DNA of 62,958 nt from Legionella quinlivanii (GCF_003265995.1 NZ_MVJN01000016.1:1-62958); one strand, 5' to 3'. Shown: positions 9,896-19,117, counted from the stretch's first letter. A program made the numbers and translations. Notes: generated by a model not told the origin, from the sequence alone.

Positions 9896-10562
9896 ACGTG
9901 AGCAGTTAACTCTTCCCAATGAGGCCGGCAAGCTATTGTTGCACTCATGTTGCGCTCCCTGTTCAGGGGAGGTGATGGAAGCGCTGGTTTTTTCAGAAAT
10001 TGATTTTACTATTTTCTTTTATAATCCCAATATTCATCCTGTGCAGGAATATGAAATTCGCAAGCAGGAAAATAAAGCGTTCGCAGAAAAGCATAATATT
10101 CCATTCATCGATGCCGATTATGACAAGGATAACTGGTTTGAACGCGTTAAAGGCCTGGAGTGGGAGCCTGAGCGTGGTAAACGCTGCACTGCCTGTTTTG
10201 ATATGCGCTTTGAGCGAACAGCGCTTTATGCTCATGAGCATGATTTTCCGGTGATCTGTAGCTCGCTGGGGATATCCCGCTGGAAAGATATGAATCAGAT
10301 CAATGACTCAGGCACCCGGGCAGCCAGCCGCTATCCTGGAATTGTGTATTGGACCTATAACTGGCGCAAGGACGGCGGAGCCGCACGCATGTATGAAATT
10401 GCCAAGCGTGAAAATTTTTATAAACAGGAGTATTGCGGCTGCGTGTACTCTTTGCGAGATACTAATGCCTGGCGAAAGAAAAATGAGCGTGAGCGAATCA
10501 AAATCGGCATAAACTATTATGAAAATGAAAGTATCAATGCAAAACCACAGGATGAAAAATGA
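9888..10562 (+). CDS. queH: Epoxyqueuosine reductase QueH
   Basis: Last step of queuosine synthesis for tRNA wobble position 34, catalysed by the QueH (former DUF208) type rather than the QueG type. Cysteine motifs visible are [23 protein letters not shown] and [12 protein letters not shown], expected to bind an Fe-S cluster and a second metal. The ATG at 9888 overlaps the orn stop, with CAGGTG about six bases upstream. A GTG at 9879 is possible but less convincing. The end overlaps the efflux gene start (ATGA). Confidence 0.93.
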   Translation: MYKREQLTLPNEAGKLLLHSCCAPCSGEVMEALVFSEIDFTIFFYNPNIHPVQEYEIRKQENKAFAEKHNIPFIDADYDKDNWFERVKGLEWEPERGKRCTACFDMRFERTALYAHEHDFPVICSSLGISRWKDMNQINDSGTRAASRYPGIVYWTYNWRKDGGAARMYEIAKRENFYKQEYCGCVYSLRDTNAWRKKNERERIKIGINYYENESINAKPQDEK

Positions 10563-11497
10563 CTACTCAGGACAAACACTCTCACCACGACCATGATCAT
10601 TCCTCACATGGACACAGCCATCCTGCTCCCGCTTATAGCAGAGCCTTTTTAATTGCGATAGTTGCCAACGGCATTTTTGTGGTTTGTCAGATTATTTTTG
10701 CTATTATTGCTAATTCATCAAGCTTGCTGGCGGATGCTATCCATAATCTGGGTGACGTGCTTGGCCTGATATTGTCCTGGATAGCCAATAGTCTTTTGAC
10801 ACGAAGTCCGACCGATAAAACCACTTACGGTTTGAAAAAGACCTCTATTATCGCAGCCTTGACTAATGGGATTTTGCTGGTTTTCACCTGTGGAATTATT
10901 GCGACCGATGCGGTTTATAAGTTATTTTCAGAAACAGAAGTGCAGGCGGTTTCGGTCATGATTGTGGCCGCGATTGGAATTCTGGTCAATGGGGCAACTG
11001 CCGCCCTGTTTATGAAGGGAACCGACGATCTGAATATTAAATCCGCTTTCCTGCATCTTTTGTATGATGCCTTCATTTCAGTGGGTGTTGTCATTTCTGC
11101 GGCTATTCTCTACTGGACCGGCTGGCAATGGATTGACCCCGTGGTGGGTATTTTGATTGCAGTGATCATCATTAAAGGAACCTGGTCATTATTTAAAGAC
11201 AGTTTCCGATTATTAATTGATGGTGTGCCCACTGGCATTTCCCTGATTGCTGTGCGGGATCAATTGGAGGCGATTCCCGGGGTAAAGCAGGTGCATGATT
11301 TACATATCTGGGCTTTGAGTACTCGTGAAAATGCGCTTTCGGTGCATTTGTGGATGCCTGAGCAAGTGTTGAGCGATGAAAGGCGTCGGGAAGTGGTTAG
11401 CATGCTGGAAAAAAGCCATAATATTACCCATGTCACCATACAGGTAGAAAGCAGCCTTGAGTATTGCGAGGATGCTTGCTCACCGAATGAGCGTTAA
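10559..11497 (+). CDS. Cation diffusion facilitator, zinc-type efflux protein
   Basis: CDF-family antiporter of 312 residues, inner membrane, exporting Zn2+ or a similar divalent metal. The N-terminus is His-rich ([15 protein letters not shown]). About six membrane helices follow. Metal-site motifs HNLGD in helix 2 and HLLYD in helix 5 fit the HxxxD pattern of ZitB/CzcD. A cytosolic C-terminal domain follows ([14 protein letters not shown]). ATG overlaps the queH stop. The substrate is inferred from the family. A hairpin at 11528-11555 separates it from convergent hemY. Confidence 0.9.
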   Translation: MTTQDKHSHHDHDHSSHGHSHPAPAYSRAFLIAIVANGIFVVCQIIFAIIANSSSLLADAIHNLGDVLGLILSWIANSLLTRSPTDKTTYGLKKTSIIAALTNGILLVFTCGIIATDAVYKLFSETEVQAVSVMIVAAIGILVNGATAALFMKGTDDLNIKSAFLHLLYDAFISVGVVISAAILYWTGWQWIDPVVGILIAVIIIKGTWSLFKDSFRLLIDGVPTGISLIAVRDQLEAIPGVKQVHDLHIWALSTRENALSVHLWMPEQVLSDERRREVVSMLEKSHNITHVTIQVESSLEYCEDACSPNER

Positions 11498-11520
11498 TTC
11501 TCTACACGCAGACTGCTTTA

Positions 11521-11555
11521 TGAATAAAGCAATCCAGATTTAACTCTGGATTGCT
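11521..11555 (-). terminator. Rho-independent-like terminator of the hem operon
   Basis: AGCAATCCAGA (11528-11538) and TCTGGATTGCT (11545-11555) form an 11-bp perfect stem with a 6-base loop. Read on the minus strand it is followed by TTTATTCAT, so it fits the end of hemY transcription. It lies between convergent genes and may work in both directions. Confidence 0.7.
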
Positions 11556-11577
11556 GTTCAGGCTTAAATAGCCTAAC

Positions 11578-12768
11578 TCATTCGTTGAAATAACTTCCAT
11601 CAATTAATTTCAATCCCTGCCTGAATGCCTGACAGGCCTCGTGCTGTTCGCCAAAGCGCTCATATAAGGCGCCTATTTCTGCGTAAGCTTCCGGACTTGG
11701 ATGCAAAGCAATACTGTTCTCAAAATAACTGCGCGCTTTACCCCAAAGGTGTTGGGCAATACATAAGCGTCCCAGGGTCAACAATAGGACAGAGGAGTTC
11801 GGGTGCTTCTTGATAAAACTTTCAGCGAACGGTAGCTGCTGTTCATTCACATGGATCTGGCCATAAAGTTTAATGAGTTGCTCATTAAATTGCTTGCGTA
11901 AGCTGCGGCGCAAAATGGCTTCGGCCTGTGCCTGTTGATTGTCTTTAATCAGATAACTGCAGTATTGTGCCATCAAATCAGGAGAATCTTTAATAGCTTT
12001 CGGCAGGCTCTGTACCAATGCATCCAGTTCCTTTCGCTGGGAAAGACGGATGCAATCAGCCATCGCCTGTTTGTAGGCATGTAGCTGTAACTGCTCATAT
12101 TCTGCGGCTGAGATAATATTATTTCGTTTAAGCTCTGGCAGCAGCGCTATTAGTTGTGGCCAATCACGAACTTCCTGGTAAAGGTGCATCAGTAGTTTCA
12201 ATACATAGGGATGACGTGGTGCCAGGTCCTGCAGATGTCGCAGGGTGGCCAGGGCCTGTTCCCACTGCTGATTAGCCAGTTGTAACTGCGCCTGGGTCAG
12301 TTCCACGGCTATTCGTGCTTCAGGCATGGACTGCTGTGCTTCGCGAAGATAATCATCTCTTAACTGGCTATCTCCCATTTCCTGGGCAGCTCTGGCCGCG
12401 GTCAAATAATTTAGTAAGGGGGTATCGGTATCGGGAAGCGCTTTGATTAAATGGGTCTTCGCTGCATCCCAGTATCCTTCGCTAAACTCAATGAGCCCTT
12501 TTCTCGTTTTGGCCTGTGCAATCTGTGCGCGCCGGCGGGCACGCCAGGCACGATAGTTCGAGCGCGAATGACATAGTTTTTGTACAAAAAGAATCAGCCA
12601 GTGCAAAAGAAAGAAACAAAGAATGATTCCCAAAATAGCAAACCATAAGGTAGTTTCTATAGTCCAGTGATTCACAGCAATTAGCAGATAACCTGGATCA
12701 TGATTCAACTGGATACCAAGAACTATTGCAAGCAGTAAAACGACCAGCCCAATAATTAGTCGTGTCAT
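11578..12768 (-). CDS. hemY: HemY, TPR-containing inner membrane protein of the haem operon
   Basis: A 396-residue protein with two N-terminal membrane helices (LIIGLVVLLLAIVLGIQL and WFAILGIILCFFLLHWLILF). A basic linker and a tetratricopeptide-rich C-terminal domain follow (for example YWDAAKTHLIKALP, SVLLLTLGRLCIAQHLW). This is the proteobacterial HemY of the hemCDXY operon, not the Gram-positive coproporphyrinogen oxidase of the same name. Its exact role in tetrapyrrole synthesis is poorly defined. Its ATG overlaps the hemX stop. Confidence 0.92.
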   Translation of the reverse strand: MTRLIIGLVVLLLAIVLGIQLNHDPGYLLIAVNHWTIETTLWFAILGIILCFFLLHWLILFVQKLCHSRSNYRAWRARRRAQIAQAKTRKGLIEFSEGYWDAAKTHLIKALPDTDTPLLNYLTAARAAQEMGDSQLRDDYLREAQQSMPEARIAVELTQAQLQLANQQWEQALATLRHLQDLAPRHPYVLKLLMHLYQEVRDWPQLIALLPELKRNNIISAAEYEQLQLHAYKQAMADCIRLSQRKELDALVQSLPKAIKDSPDLMAQYCSYLIKDNQQAQAEAILRRSLRKQFNEQLIKLYGQIHVNEQQLPFAESFIKKHPNSSVLLLTLGRLCIAQHLWGKARSYFENSIALHPSPEAYAEIGALYERFGEQHEACQAFRQGLKLIDGSYFNE

Positions 12769-13868
12769 GGCTGTGCTCCATCCGGGGTCGATTGATTGAC
12801 CGTAGAGTTTTTCTGGTTATCGATGAACTGGTTTAACAAATTAAGTGATCCATTCACCAGGGGGCGTTGATTTTCCAACGAAATTCCTCTTAACTTTTGC
12901 AAGTCACTCAGCAAGGCCTGCGTTGGACTTGCGGAAACATCGAAAATACGATTAATTTCCTCAATAGCTTGCTTGAGTGATTGGGTGTAGACGGCACTAT
13001 TATGCTCCAGTAAAGCCCATTGGGCTTCCTGTAGATTCATGCGAATGCTTTCTCGCAACGCTTCCTGATGCAGCGGAGAAAGAATAGGCTCTACATCATC
13101 ATCGTGTTTACGAACGACAATTAATTTTTCAAGCAATTTCATATTTTCACGTAATTTGGATTTCCAGGCACTGGATGAGTCTTCATCAGCAGGGGCCACG
13201 TTCTCCTCAGAAAGATTATTAATTCCCTGTTTAAGAGGAAGGGTGGAAACCATTTGCTGAGCTGCATCTAACTGACTCAGAAGTCCTGCCAAATCCAGTT
13301 TGGGTATCGCCTTGATTGCCGTAATCTCAGTGGCAATGGTTTGCCGGATTTTGAATAATTGCTGATCAGACACATCCTGCAAAACGGTATCCGCTGCTTG
13401 CAGAAGTGCGATTGTTGTTTCCTGGCTGTCACTCCAGTGGGCATTAATTTGAGCCAGTTCCAGATAATATTTCGCTTTTTGAAGCAGCCAGTCCTGCCGT
13501 TGGTAATGGCGTTGCCGCAAGGCCTTATGCAGGCTTTGATTTAAATCGCTTACCTGTTGCTGAATGCTTTCTTTTGAGAGCTGCAGGGTTTGGCCGAGAT
13601 TTGCCAAATTGGCTGTCAGCTTTGTCTGCTCTTGTTCAAGGGCTGCAAATCTTGTCTGTAACTTCCCTTTCTGATCGCCTGCGGACTGTTGGAAGTGGTT
13701 CACCTTGAAAAAACTAATCAGCGATAAAATAAGGGCAATCGCTGCAGCCAGGCCAATAATCAGTGTTGCAAAATGTTGCTCGTAGACTGAAGTAGAGGCT
13801 GTTTTAGCCTTTTGCTGCGGGCTGGCTTCAAGGGGCTGGGATTGAGGAGATTCATTTTTTGTGGTCAT
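12765..13868 (-). CDS. hemX: HemX, putative membrane scaffold of the haem operon
   Basis: A 367-residue protein with a short Pro/Gln-rich cytosolic start, a membrane helix (HFATLIIGLAAAIALILSLI, about residues 32-51) and a long periplasmic coiled-coil-type region. The region DWLLQKAKYYLELAQINAHW is the hallmark of the HemX family. It is often annotated as uroporphyrinogen-III C-methyltransferase, but it has no methyltransferase motif. It is co-transcribed with hemC and hemY. Confidence 0.92.
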   Translation of the reverse strand: MTTKNESPQSQPLEASPQQKAKTASTSVYEQHFATLIIGLAAAIALILSLISFFKVNHFQQSAGDQKGKLQTRFAALEQEQTKLTANLANLGQTLQLSKESIQQQVSDLNQSLHKALRQRHYQRQDWLLQKAKYYLELAQINAHWSDSQETTIALLQAADTVLQDVSDQQLFKIRQTIATEITAIKAIPKLDLAGLLSQLDAAQQMVSTLPLKQGINNLSEENVAPADEDSSSAWKSKLRENMKLLEKLIVVRKHDDDVEPILSPLHQEALRESIRMNLQEAQWALLEHNSAVYTQSLKQAIEEINRIFDVSASPTQALLSDLQKLRGISLENQRPLVNGSLNLLNQFIDNQKNSTVNQSTPDGAQP

Positions 13869-14052
13869 TGGCGAATCCTTGTTTGAATTGATACAGACTA
13901 TCCAGAATTTTATTATTGGGTGTGATTATTTCTCTGCGCTTAAAACTATTGTACATTCCCTGCTGACTAGTAAACAGTATAATATCGACTTCATTATTCT
14001 GCCATACCCGCAGCAATTGACAGGGTGAGTGGTAAACCCTTAAACCGGACAA
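13852..14052 (-). pseudogene. hemD: Probable hemD (uroporphyrinogen-III synthase) remnant
   Basis: Between hemC and hemX, where hemD is expected (about 250 residues), only 66 codons from a TTG are open. The segment LRVYHSPCQLLRVWQ followed by VDIILFTSQQGMYNSF resembles the linker strand and first strand/helix of the second HemD domain (pattern VY...W...D.V.FTS). The whole first domain and the rest of the second are absent. The frame stays open a little way back into hemC. Either hemD has been deleted here and a functional copy lies elsewhere, or this is an unrelated short gene. Similarity is by eye and modest. Confidence 0.5.
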
Positions 14053-14057
14053 GTCTA

Positions 14058-14996
14058 TCAGGAGTGAACTAAAAGTAATTGCCGAGCGCCATTTTTCAGA
14101 AGGTTTTCAGCACAGGACTCTGCGATAGCTGTTGCCGCTTCGATAGCTCCTGACTGCTCATCGGCAATTACCTGGCTTCCATCGAGATTTAGAACTCTGG
14201 CCTGAAGATGCAACTGGCCTTCACCTGCTGGTTGACAGAAAACTGCCAGAGGCACATGGCAATTACCGCCAAGCAGTGCATTGACTTGTCTCTCCGCTTT
14301 CACACAAGCCGTCGTCAATTCGTCATTTAAAGGGCTTAAAAGGCCAAGTAACTCCTGATCGTCTTCCCGGCACTCGATTCCTAGCGCGCCCTGGGCGCAA
14401 GCGGGTAACATCAGCGCAGGATTAATGACTTCACAGATGACATGTTCTAAGCCCAGACGTTCCAGGCCTGCGGCTGCCAGAATAATTGCATCGAGGGATT
14501 CATTCTGCAGCTTTTCCAGACGAGTATTAATATTGCCACGCAAGGGAACGATTTCCAGACCGGGTTTCCAGGCCAAAAGCTGCGATTGCCGGCGCAGGCT
14601 GCTGGTACCGATTCGAGCCGTCCCGGGTAAATCATTCATATTGGAAAATTGCGTGCTCACCAGCGCATCCAGAGGATTATCCCGTTTACAAATAACAGGA
14701 AGGTGCAAAGCAGGAGGAAGCTCTGCCGGCACATCCTTGAGCGAATGAACGGCTAAATCGGCACGCTTGTCCAATAAAGCCTCTTCCAGCTCTTTAACGA
14801 ACAGGCCTTTTCCCCCCAGAGTTTGCAATTTGCTTTGGGTAAATTTATCACCTGAGGTGAGCATCGGCACCAGTTCGTAGGAAATATCTGGCCAATGCGA
14901 TTGAAGTTGTTTACCTATATAATTAGCCTGCCACAAGGCCAGCTGACTTTTTCGGGTTGCAATACGTAGGGTTCGCGCCATGTTCGTCAAATTCAT
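14058..14996 (-). CDS. hemC: Porphobilinogen deaminase (hydroxymethylbilane synthase)
   Basis: HemC polymerises four porphobilinogens into hydroxymethylbilane. Motifs: TLRIATRKSQLALWQA at the N-terminus, LTSGDKF, FVKELEEALLDKRADLAVHSLKDVP, RIGTSSLRRQSQL, VPLRGNINTRLEKL and the dipyrromethane-attachment loop LLGGNCHVPLA. The start is either ATG 14996 or the internal ATG 14981 (MARTLRIATR), which fits the family better. The ribosome-binding site does not decide. First gene of the minus-strand hem operon, divergent from the sensor kinase. Confidence 0.96.
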   Translation of the reverse strand: MNLTNMARTLRIATRKSQLALWQANYIGKQLQSHWPDISYELVPMLTSGDKFTQSKLQTLGGKGLFVKELEEALLDKRADLAVHSLKDVPAELPPALHLPVICKRDNPLDALVSTQFSNMNDLPGTARIGTSSLRRQSQLLAWKPGLEIVPLRGNINTRLEKLQNESLDAIILAAAGLERLGLEHVICEVINPALMLPACAQGALGIECREDDQELLGLLSPLNDELTTACVKAERQVNALLGGNCHVPLAVFCQPAGEGQLHLQARVLNLDGSQVIADEQSGAIEAATAIAESCAENLLKNGARQLLLVHS

Positions 14997-15173
14997 CCAA
15001 AAGTCTATGATAACATGAGAGAAGACTAAGCGCTAAAGACAAATCGTTTAACTCTGACTACAATCCGCCAGTTGACTTTGGCTTACAGCTTATTTAACAA
15101 TTTAAAGCTTGTTGGTAAGAGAGTTAGAGAGAGATTTCCAGTACAGGCTCTTTCAAGGATTGAAAGTATCGTG

Positions 15174-16469
15174 ATGAAGCTCAGAGGATTAACTGCTTAT
15201 TTTAAGAAGGCGATTCAGTACAACTCGCTGTATGCCACACATCAACTGTTCCCCTTAGGCCTCATTATTTTTGTCAGTTTTCCCGTGTTTTACTGGATTT
15301 GGACTGAGTGGTTTCCTCAACCTTATGAAGCACTGGGATGGCGTTTGGCTGGGAGTCTGCTAGGCTTGGGACTCATGTTGGGAAATTATTGGCCTGTTCG
15401 CTTAAAGCCCTTTCTGCCTGCCTACTGGTTTTTCTGTTTGCTGTATGCCTTGTCTTTTTTCTTTGCCTATTTCTTTTTAATGAACAATGCCAGTGTCATT
15501 TCCGCCATGTCACTTTTATGCAGCATTTTTTTGCTGGTGCTTCTGGTGGAGCTGCCGGTGTTATTGCTACTGGTAGCGATTGGATGGAGTGCGGCTTTGC
15601 TGCTTCATTATTTTAGTTCGCCGATCTCCTATTTTGGGGAGGAACATATAGAAATGCTGGTGATGATCATTTTTGTGATTATTGCCGGCTCAACAGTTAA
15701 CTATAAAACCTCTTTACTCCAGCAGCAGCGCCTGGATGGGATTCTTGCGGCAGCAGGAATGATTGCTCATGAACTCAGAACGCCCCTTCTCGGTATAAAA
15801 AGCGGTACCAAGGCTATCGAGCAGTATCTACCTGTTTTAATTCAGGCCTATTATATAGCGAGACAGCATAATCTGCTCGAACCTGTGGCTCGTGAAGCCC
15901 GTATTGCGCAGATAGCCGGTACTCAGGAGCGTATTATTCATGAGATTGATTATGCGAATACCATTATTGATATGCTGCTGGTTAAAGCAGGCCGCGAAAA
16001 ATCACTTGAAAACTGTGCGCTTGAAGAGTGTTCAATAGCTGAATGTGTAATGGAAGCATTGCAACGCTATCCTTTTAAATCAGCTGCCGAGCGTAATCAG
16101 ATTTACTGGGAAGGTAATTTCACATTTAAGGGGTCTAAGCTTTTAATGCAGCATGTTTTATTTAATTTATTAAAAAATGCCCTTTATGCGATAGCTACCG
16201 CCCAAAAAGGGGATATCCATATCTGGGCTGTAAGTGGCGAGCGGTATAATTGCCTCTATTTTAAAGATACGGCCAAAGGAATGACCCGAGAACAATTAAA
16301 TCGGCTTTTTAATCATTTTTATACCACCACTTATATGGGAACAGGCCTGGGATTGTCTTTTTGCAAATTGGTTATGAATCGATTTGGAGGCGATATTTTA
16401 TGTGAAGCCAAAGTGGGCGAATTTACCCAATTTATGTTGTTTTTTCCGATTAGCCAGGAGACATCCTAA
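15174..16469 (+). CDS. LqsS/CqsS-type sensor histidine kinase
   Basis: A membrane sensor kinase closely resembling Vibrio CqsS and Legionella LqsS/LqsT, receptors for alpha-hydroxyketone signals. The shared membrane signature FPVFYWIWTEWFPQPYE opens a six-helix region (about residues 25-175). The H-box MIAHELRTPLLGIKSG carries His199, the N-box reads LFNLLKNALYAI and the G2 box GTGLGLSFCKLVM. The G1 box is DTAKGM, lacking the usual first glycine. Start 15174 gives 431 residues and matches CqsS spacing; an upstream TTG frame adds 34 residues of doubtful value. It precedes a LqsR-like regulator, its likely phosphorelay partner. Confidence 0.85.
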   Translation: MKLRGLTAYFKKAIQYNSLYATHQLFPLGLIIFVSFPVFYWIWTEWFPQPYEALGWRLAGSLLGLGLMLGNYWPVRLKPFLPAYWFFCLLYALSFFFAYFFLMNNASVISAMSLLCSIFLLVLLVELPVLLLLVAIGWSAALLLHYFSSPISYFGEEHIEMLVMIIFVIIAGSTVNYKTSLLQQQRLDGILAAAGMIAHELRTPLLGIKSGTKAIEQYLPVLIQAYYIARQHNLLEPVAREARIAQIAGTQERIIHEIDYANTIIDMLLVKAGREKSLENCALEECSIAECVMEALQRYPFKSAAERNQIYWEGNFTFKGSKLLMQHVLFNLLKNALYAIATAQKGDIHIWAVSGERYNCLYFKDTAKGMTREQLNRLFNHFYTTTYMGTGLGLSFCKLVMNRFGGDILCEAKVGEFTQFMLFFPISQETS

Positions 16470-16705
16470 TTAATAGTTCTCCTATGAGGATGCAATCGTG
16501 AAAATTAATCACCTGTTTTATTTGAAAAATTGAACAATCATGTTATTTTTATAGACAGTCATTAGGAATTTTAGTGTTAGCGGGTTGAGTAAAAGCGAAA
16601 ATTGCCGCTATCAACCTTCGCTGAAAAACAGTAATTAAGGGACATGGCTCTTGTAACTCACCATGTATGTAGGTTTTTATAAAGGACGCTTGCTCAGGAG
16701 GAGCC

Positions 16706-17728
16706 ATGCAACATCTCTCAATACCTACCTGTTATTTTCCAAGCACCGCATTGTTTATCGATGATAGCCGGGATTTTCTGCTGAATTTTGTTTTGCAACT
16801 CGATGAGGGATTGGCATATCGCATATTTGATTCTCCTTTCGACGCACTCGATTTTCTGGATAAAAAACGTTGCCAGTTAGAGGCATTGAACGAGAGCTGT
16901 ACTGATCAGATTGAAGAGATAAGAGAAGGTCATTCCACCAGTTTGAATATGAATGATAATCTGGCGGCAATTCATGCCGAGATCTACAACCGCAACCGAT
17001 TTACCGAAGTGTCGGTTATAGTTGTCGATTATGCGATGCCAGGGATGGATGGGCTGGAGTTCTGCCGTCGTCTTGCCAACACCAATATCAAAAAAATTCT
17101 TTTGACTGGAAAAGCGGATGAGAAGCTGGCCATTCAGGCTTTTAATGAAGGATTAATCCATCGCTACATCCATAAAAGTGATGCGCAGGCTGCGGAATTG
17201 ATTACTAAAAGTATTAATGAGCTGCAACAGCAATATTTTCAGGCGATGTCGGATAATCTTGTCCGAATGCTTAACATTCCTGTTCCCCATTGTTTGCGTG
17301 ATCCAAAATTCAGCTATTTTTTCCGTCAATTATGCAGAGAAAAAGGGATTGTGGAATATTATCTCGCGGATTACTCGGGCAGTTTTATGCTTTTAGACGA
17401 CGATGCGAATGTCAGCTTCCTAGTCATGAAAACACTTGCTGATCTGGAAACCCATTTTAATCTGGCTGAGCGCAATGGAGCGAGCAGTACCGTGTTGGAT
17501 GAATTGTCGAGGGGTTTAAAAATTCCATGTTACTGGCAGAAAGATGACAATATGCCCGAATGGAATGACTGGTTCTCCTGCCTGGTTCCTGCTCAAAGGC
17601 TGGACGCTAATCATACCTACTTCTATTCCTATGTGTCAGGCCCAATTTTGTTTGATGTCCATGAGGAAAGGGTACAGTCCTATCATCAATATCTCGAAGA
17701 AATTGATGCGGAGGAACTATTGCTTTGA
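16706..17728 (+). CDS. lqsR: LqsR-type quorum-sensing response regulator
   Basis: A 340-residue protein with an N-terminal receiver domain. Acidic pocket Asp19/Asp20 (FIDDSRD), phospho-acceptor Asp108 (VVDYAMPGMDG), Thr134 (ILLTGKAD) and Lys157 (YIHKSD) are all present. An insertion of about 45 residues (55-100) between strands 1 and 3 is typical of LqsR. The C-terminal output region (about 190-340, for example YYLADYSGSFMLLDDDANVSFLVMK) lacks a helix-turn-helix. In L. pneumophila LqsR controls virulence, competence and the growth-phase switch. CAGGAGGAG directly precedes the ATG. No lqsA or hdeD is adjacent, so this may be a paralogue of the canonical locus. Confidence 0.82.
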   Translation: MQHLSIPTCYFPSTALFIDDSRDFLLNFVLQLDEGLAYRIFDSPFDALDFLDKKRCQLEALNESCTDQIEEIREGHSTSLNMNDNLAAIHAEIYNRNRFTEVSVIVVDYAMPGMDGLEFCRRLANTNIKKILLTGKADEKLAIQAFNEGLIHRYIHKSDAQAAELITKSINELQQQYFQAMSDNLVRMLNIPVPHCLRDPKFSYFFRQLCREKGIVEYYLADYSGSFMLLDDDANVSFLVMKTLADLETHFNLAERNGASSTVLDELSRGLKIPCYWQKDDNMPEWNDWFSCLVPAQRLDANHTYFYSYVSGPILFDVHEERVQSYHQYLEEIDAEELLL

Positions 17729-17745
17729 TAGCAAAGGGAAGTTCT

Positions 17746-17774
17746 TTATCAAGGCCTGTCGTAAGCCTTGATAA
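17746..17774. terminator. Hairpin between convergent genes
   Basis: TTATCAAGGC (17746-17755) pairs with GCCTTGATAA (17765-17774) across a 9-base loop. It lies between the lqsR stop and the convergent dipeptidase stop and probably terminates transcription from one or both sides. Flanking T/A runs are short, so intrinsic strength is uncertain. Confidence 0.6.
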
Positions 17775-17780
17775 ATGAAA

Positions 17781-18476
17781 TCAGCGAATCAACGATGACA
17801 CGCAGCCATAACAGGCCTGTGACTGGCCGGTCATAAATGCCCAGTAGCGATCTCCATAGGACCAATGCCAGTATTCCGTTGGATAATTGACAAAACCCGC
17901 AGATAATAAAGCCCTGCTCATGATGTCGCGATTGGCGCGGGCCTTTTCGGAGATAGAGCGGCTGTTGGTTGTTGAAATATGCGCATCGATATCCGTCATC
18001 CAGTCTTTGGGGTGAATACCCATGTCAAGAGGCTTTCCGTTTTCGTCAAGCAGATAGACATCAATCGCCGCGCCAGTTCCATGAGGAGGAACATTTTTAG
18101 TTCCATCCAGATTAATTACAGGTGAAATAAGCTTCATGGTTTCATTAAAGCGCTCTTCGTGAGACCAATCAGGATGTAAAGCCTGTAGCTGCTCGTAGCG
18201 CTCATCAAACAGCGCTTTCTGTAAATCCAGGCTCCGATAGGCTTCATACAGACAGAACTGAAGTCCGGCGGGTAACAAACTTTGAGCCTTGAGCAGCCGG
18301 TGAAACACTTCCTCGCGCATTTGGGTATAATCGGTATTATCAGGGATCTCCGGTGATGGGCCAATGAGGATTCGATTGTCCCCTTTAATATCAATCAGCG
18401 GATTGTGATTTTCTACCACTGGAATCGCCAGCACCTCAGGCGCTGCGATTAATACAATCGGTTGATTCACTTCCAT
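17781..18476 (-). CDS. D-alanyl-D-alanine dipeptidase (VanX/DdpX family)
   Basis: An M15D zinc peptidase of 231 residues that cleaves D-Ala-D-Ala, normally for peptidoglycan recycling. Motifs: FCLYEAYRSLDLQ (substrate Arg), PPHGTGAAIDVYLLD (zinc His and Asp, SxHxxGxAxD type) and the catalytic EYWHWSYGDRYWA (ExWH). No signal peptide, so cytosolic. Stand-alone with no van regulatory genes nearby, so a housekeeping recycling role is more likely than vancomycin resistance. Confidence 0.92.
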   Translation of the reverse strand: MEVNQPIVLIAAPEVLAIPVVENHNPLIDIKGDNRILIGPSPEIPDNTDYTQMREEVFHRLLKAQSLLPAGLQFCLYEAYRSLDLQKALFDERYEQLQALHPDWSHEERFNETMKLISPVINLDGTKNVPPHGTGAAIDVYLLDENGKPLDMGIHPKDWMTDIDAHISTTNSRSISEKARANRDIMSRALLSAGFVNYPTEYWHWSYGDRYWAFMTGQSQACYGCVSSLIR

Positions 18477-18513
18477 CTTTAAACTCCCTTAAAACAATAG
18501 AAACTGTGGTCTT

Positions 18514-18645
18514 TGTAACTCCCTCGCTACGTCATCCTGAACGCAGTGAAGGATCTCCTGAATCTGGCTTAGTTCCAGGCAGTTTGAGATCCTTCGCTGC
18601 GCTCAGGATGACGTACCGGCAGGATGACGTACCGGGGAAGTTACA
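18514..18645. repeat. Nested palindromic intergenic repeat with terminal inverted repeats
   Basis: The core has long inverted arms: GTCATCCTGAACGCAGTGAA on the left and CGCTGCGCTCAGGATGAC on the right, enclosing GGATCTC/GAGATCC. The outer ends, TGTAACTCCC and GGGGAAGTTACA, form a second inverted repeat. GGATGACGTACCGG is tandemly duplicated on the right. It sits between the dipeptidase and GNAT genes. The structure suggests a small non-autonomous mobile repeat or REP/BIME-like element. Confidence 0.7.
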
Positions 18646-18646
18646 A

Positions 18647-19117
18647 TTATTTTAAACAAATCTCCATAACCGTGACCGGAAGATTTCGACAGTGATCCAT
18701 TGCAATTTTTTTCCAGCCCAGTCTTTCATAATAAGCAGGGATTGTTGGGTCAAAGCAAAAAAGAAATAATTCCGTGTATCCCATGCCGCGGGCTTTCTCT
18801 TTTGCTTCCTCAATCAGCAAGCGTCCAATACCTTGTCTCTGGTAATCAGAGTCAACTACCAATGCCCCTAACCAAGGGCACAAGTCAGGCCTTATTCCAT
18901 CATTTTGCCGCAAACTGCACATCCCCACTGCCTGATCATCAACAATCGCCACCAGGGTCAATGGCATTTCACTATCATTTAAATGAGTAGTAAAGCGTTC
19001 TTTGGCTTGAGCAATTGAAAACTCAGGAGCCCAGATCGAGGCTAATTCCTTATGCCAGATTTGAGCTAGTTGTGAGAGTTTTTCCGGCTGATCTTTTAAC
19101 AGGCCGATTTTAATCAT
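18647..19117 (-). CDS. GNAT-family N-acetyltransferase
   Basis: A 156-residue acetyltransferase. The acetyl-CoA loop is visible as QRQGIGRLLIEEAKEKARGMGY, preceded by strand LGALVVDSDY and followed by ELFLFCFDPTIPAYYERLGWKKI. The substrate is unknown. The start overlaps the end of the MHS transporter by 8 bp, so the two are likely translated from one minus-strand transcript and may act on the same compound. Confidence 0.85.
   Translation of the reverse strand: MIKIGLLKDQPEKLSQLAQIWHKELASIWAPEFSIAQAKERFTTHLNDSEMPLTLVAIVDDQAVGMCSLRQNDGIRPDLCPWLGALVVDSDYQRQGIGRLLIEEAKEKARGMGYTELFLFCFDPTIPAYYERLGWKKIAMDHCRNLPVTVMEICLK

Noticed and set aside
15072-15173. 34-residue N-terminal extension of the sensor kinase from a TTG
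   Set aside because: It lies upstream of where CqsS/LqsS proteins start and would place the first membrane helix unusually far from the N-terminus.
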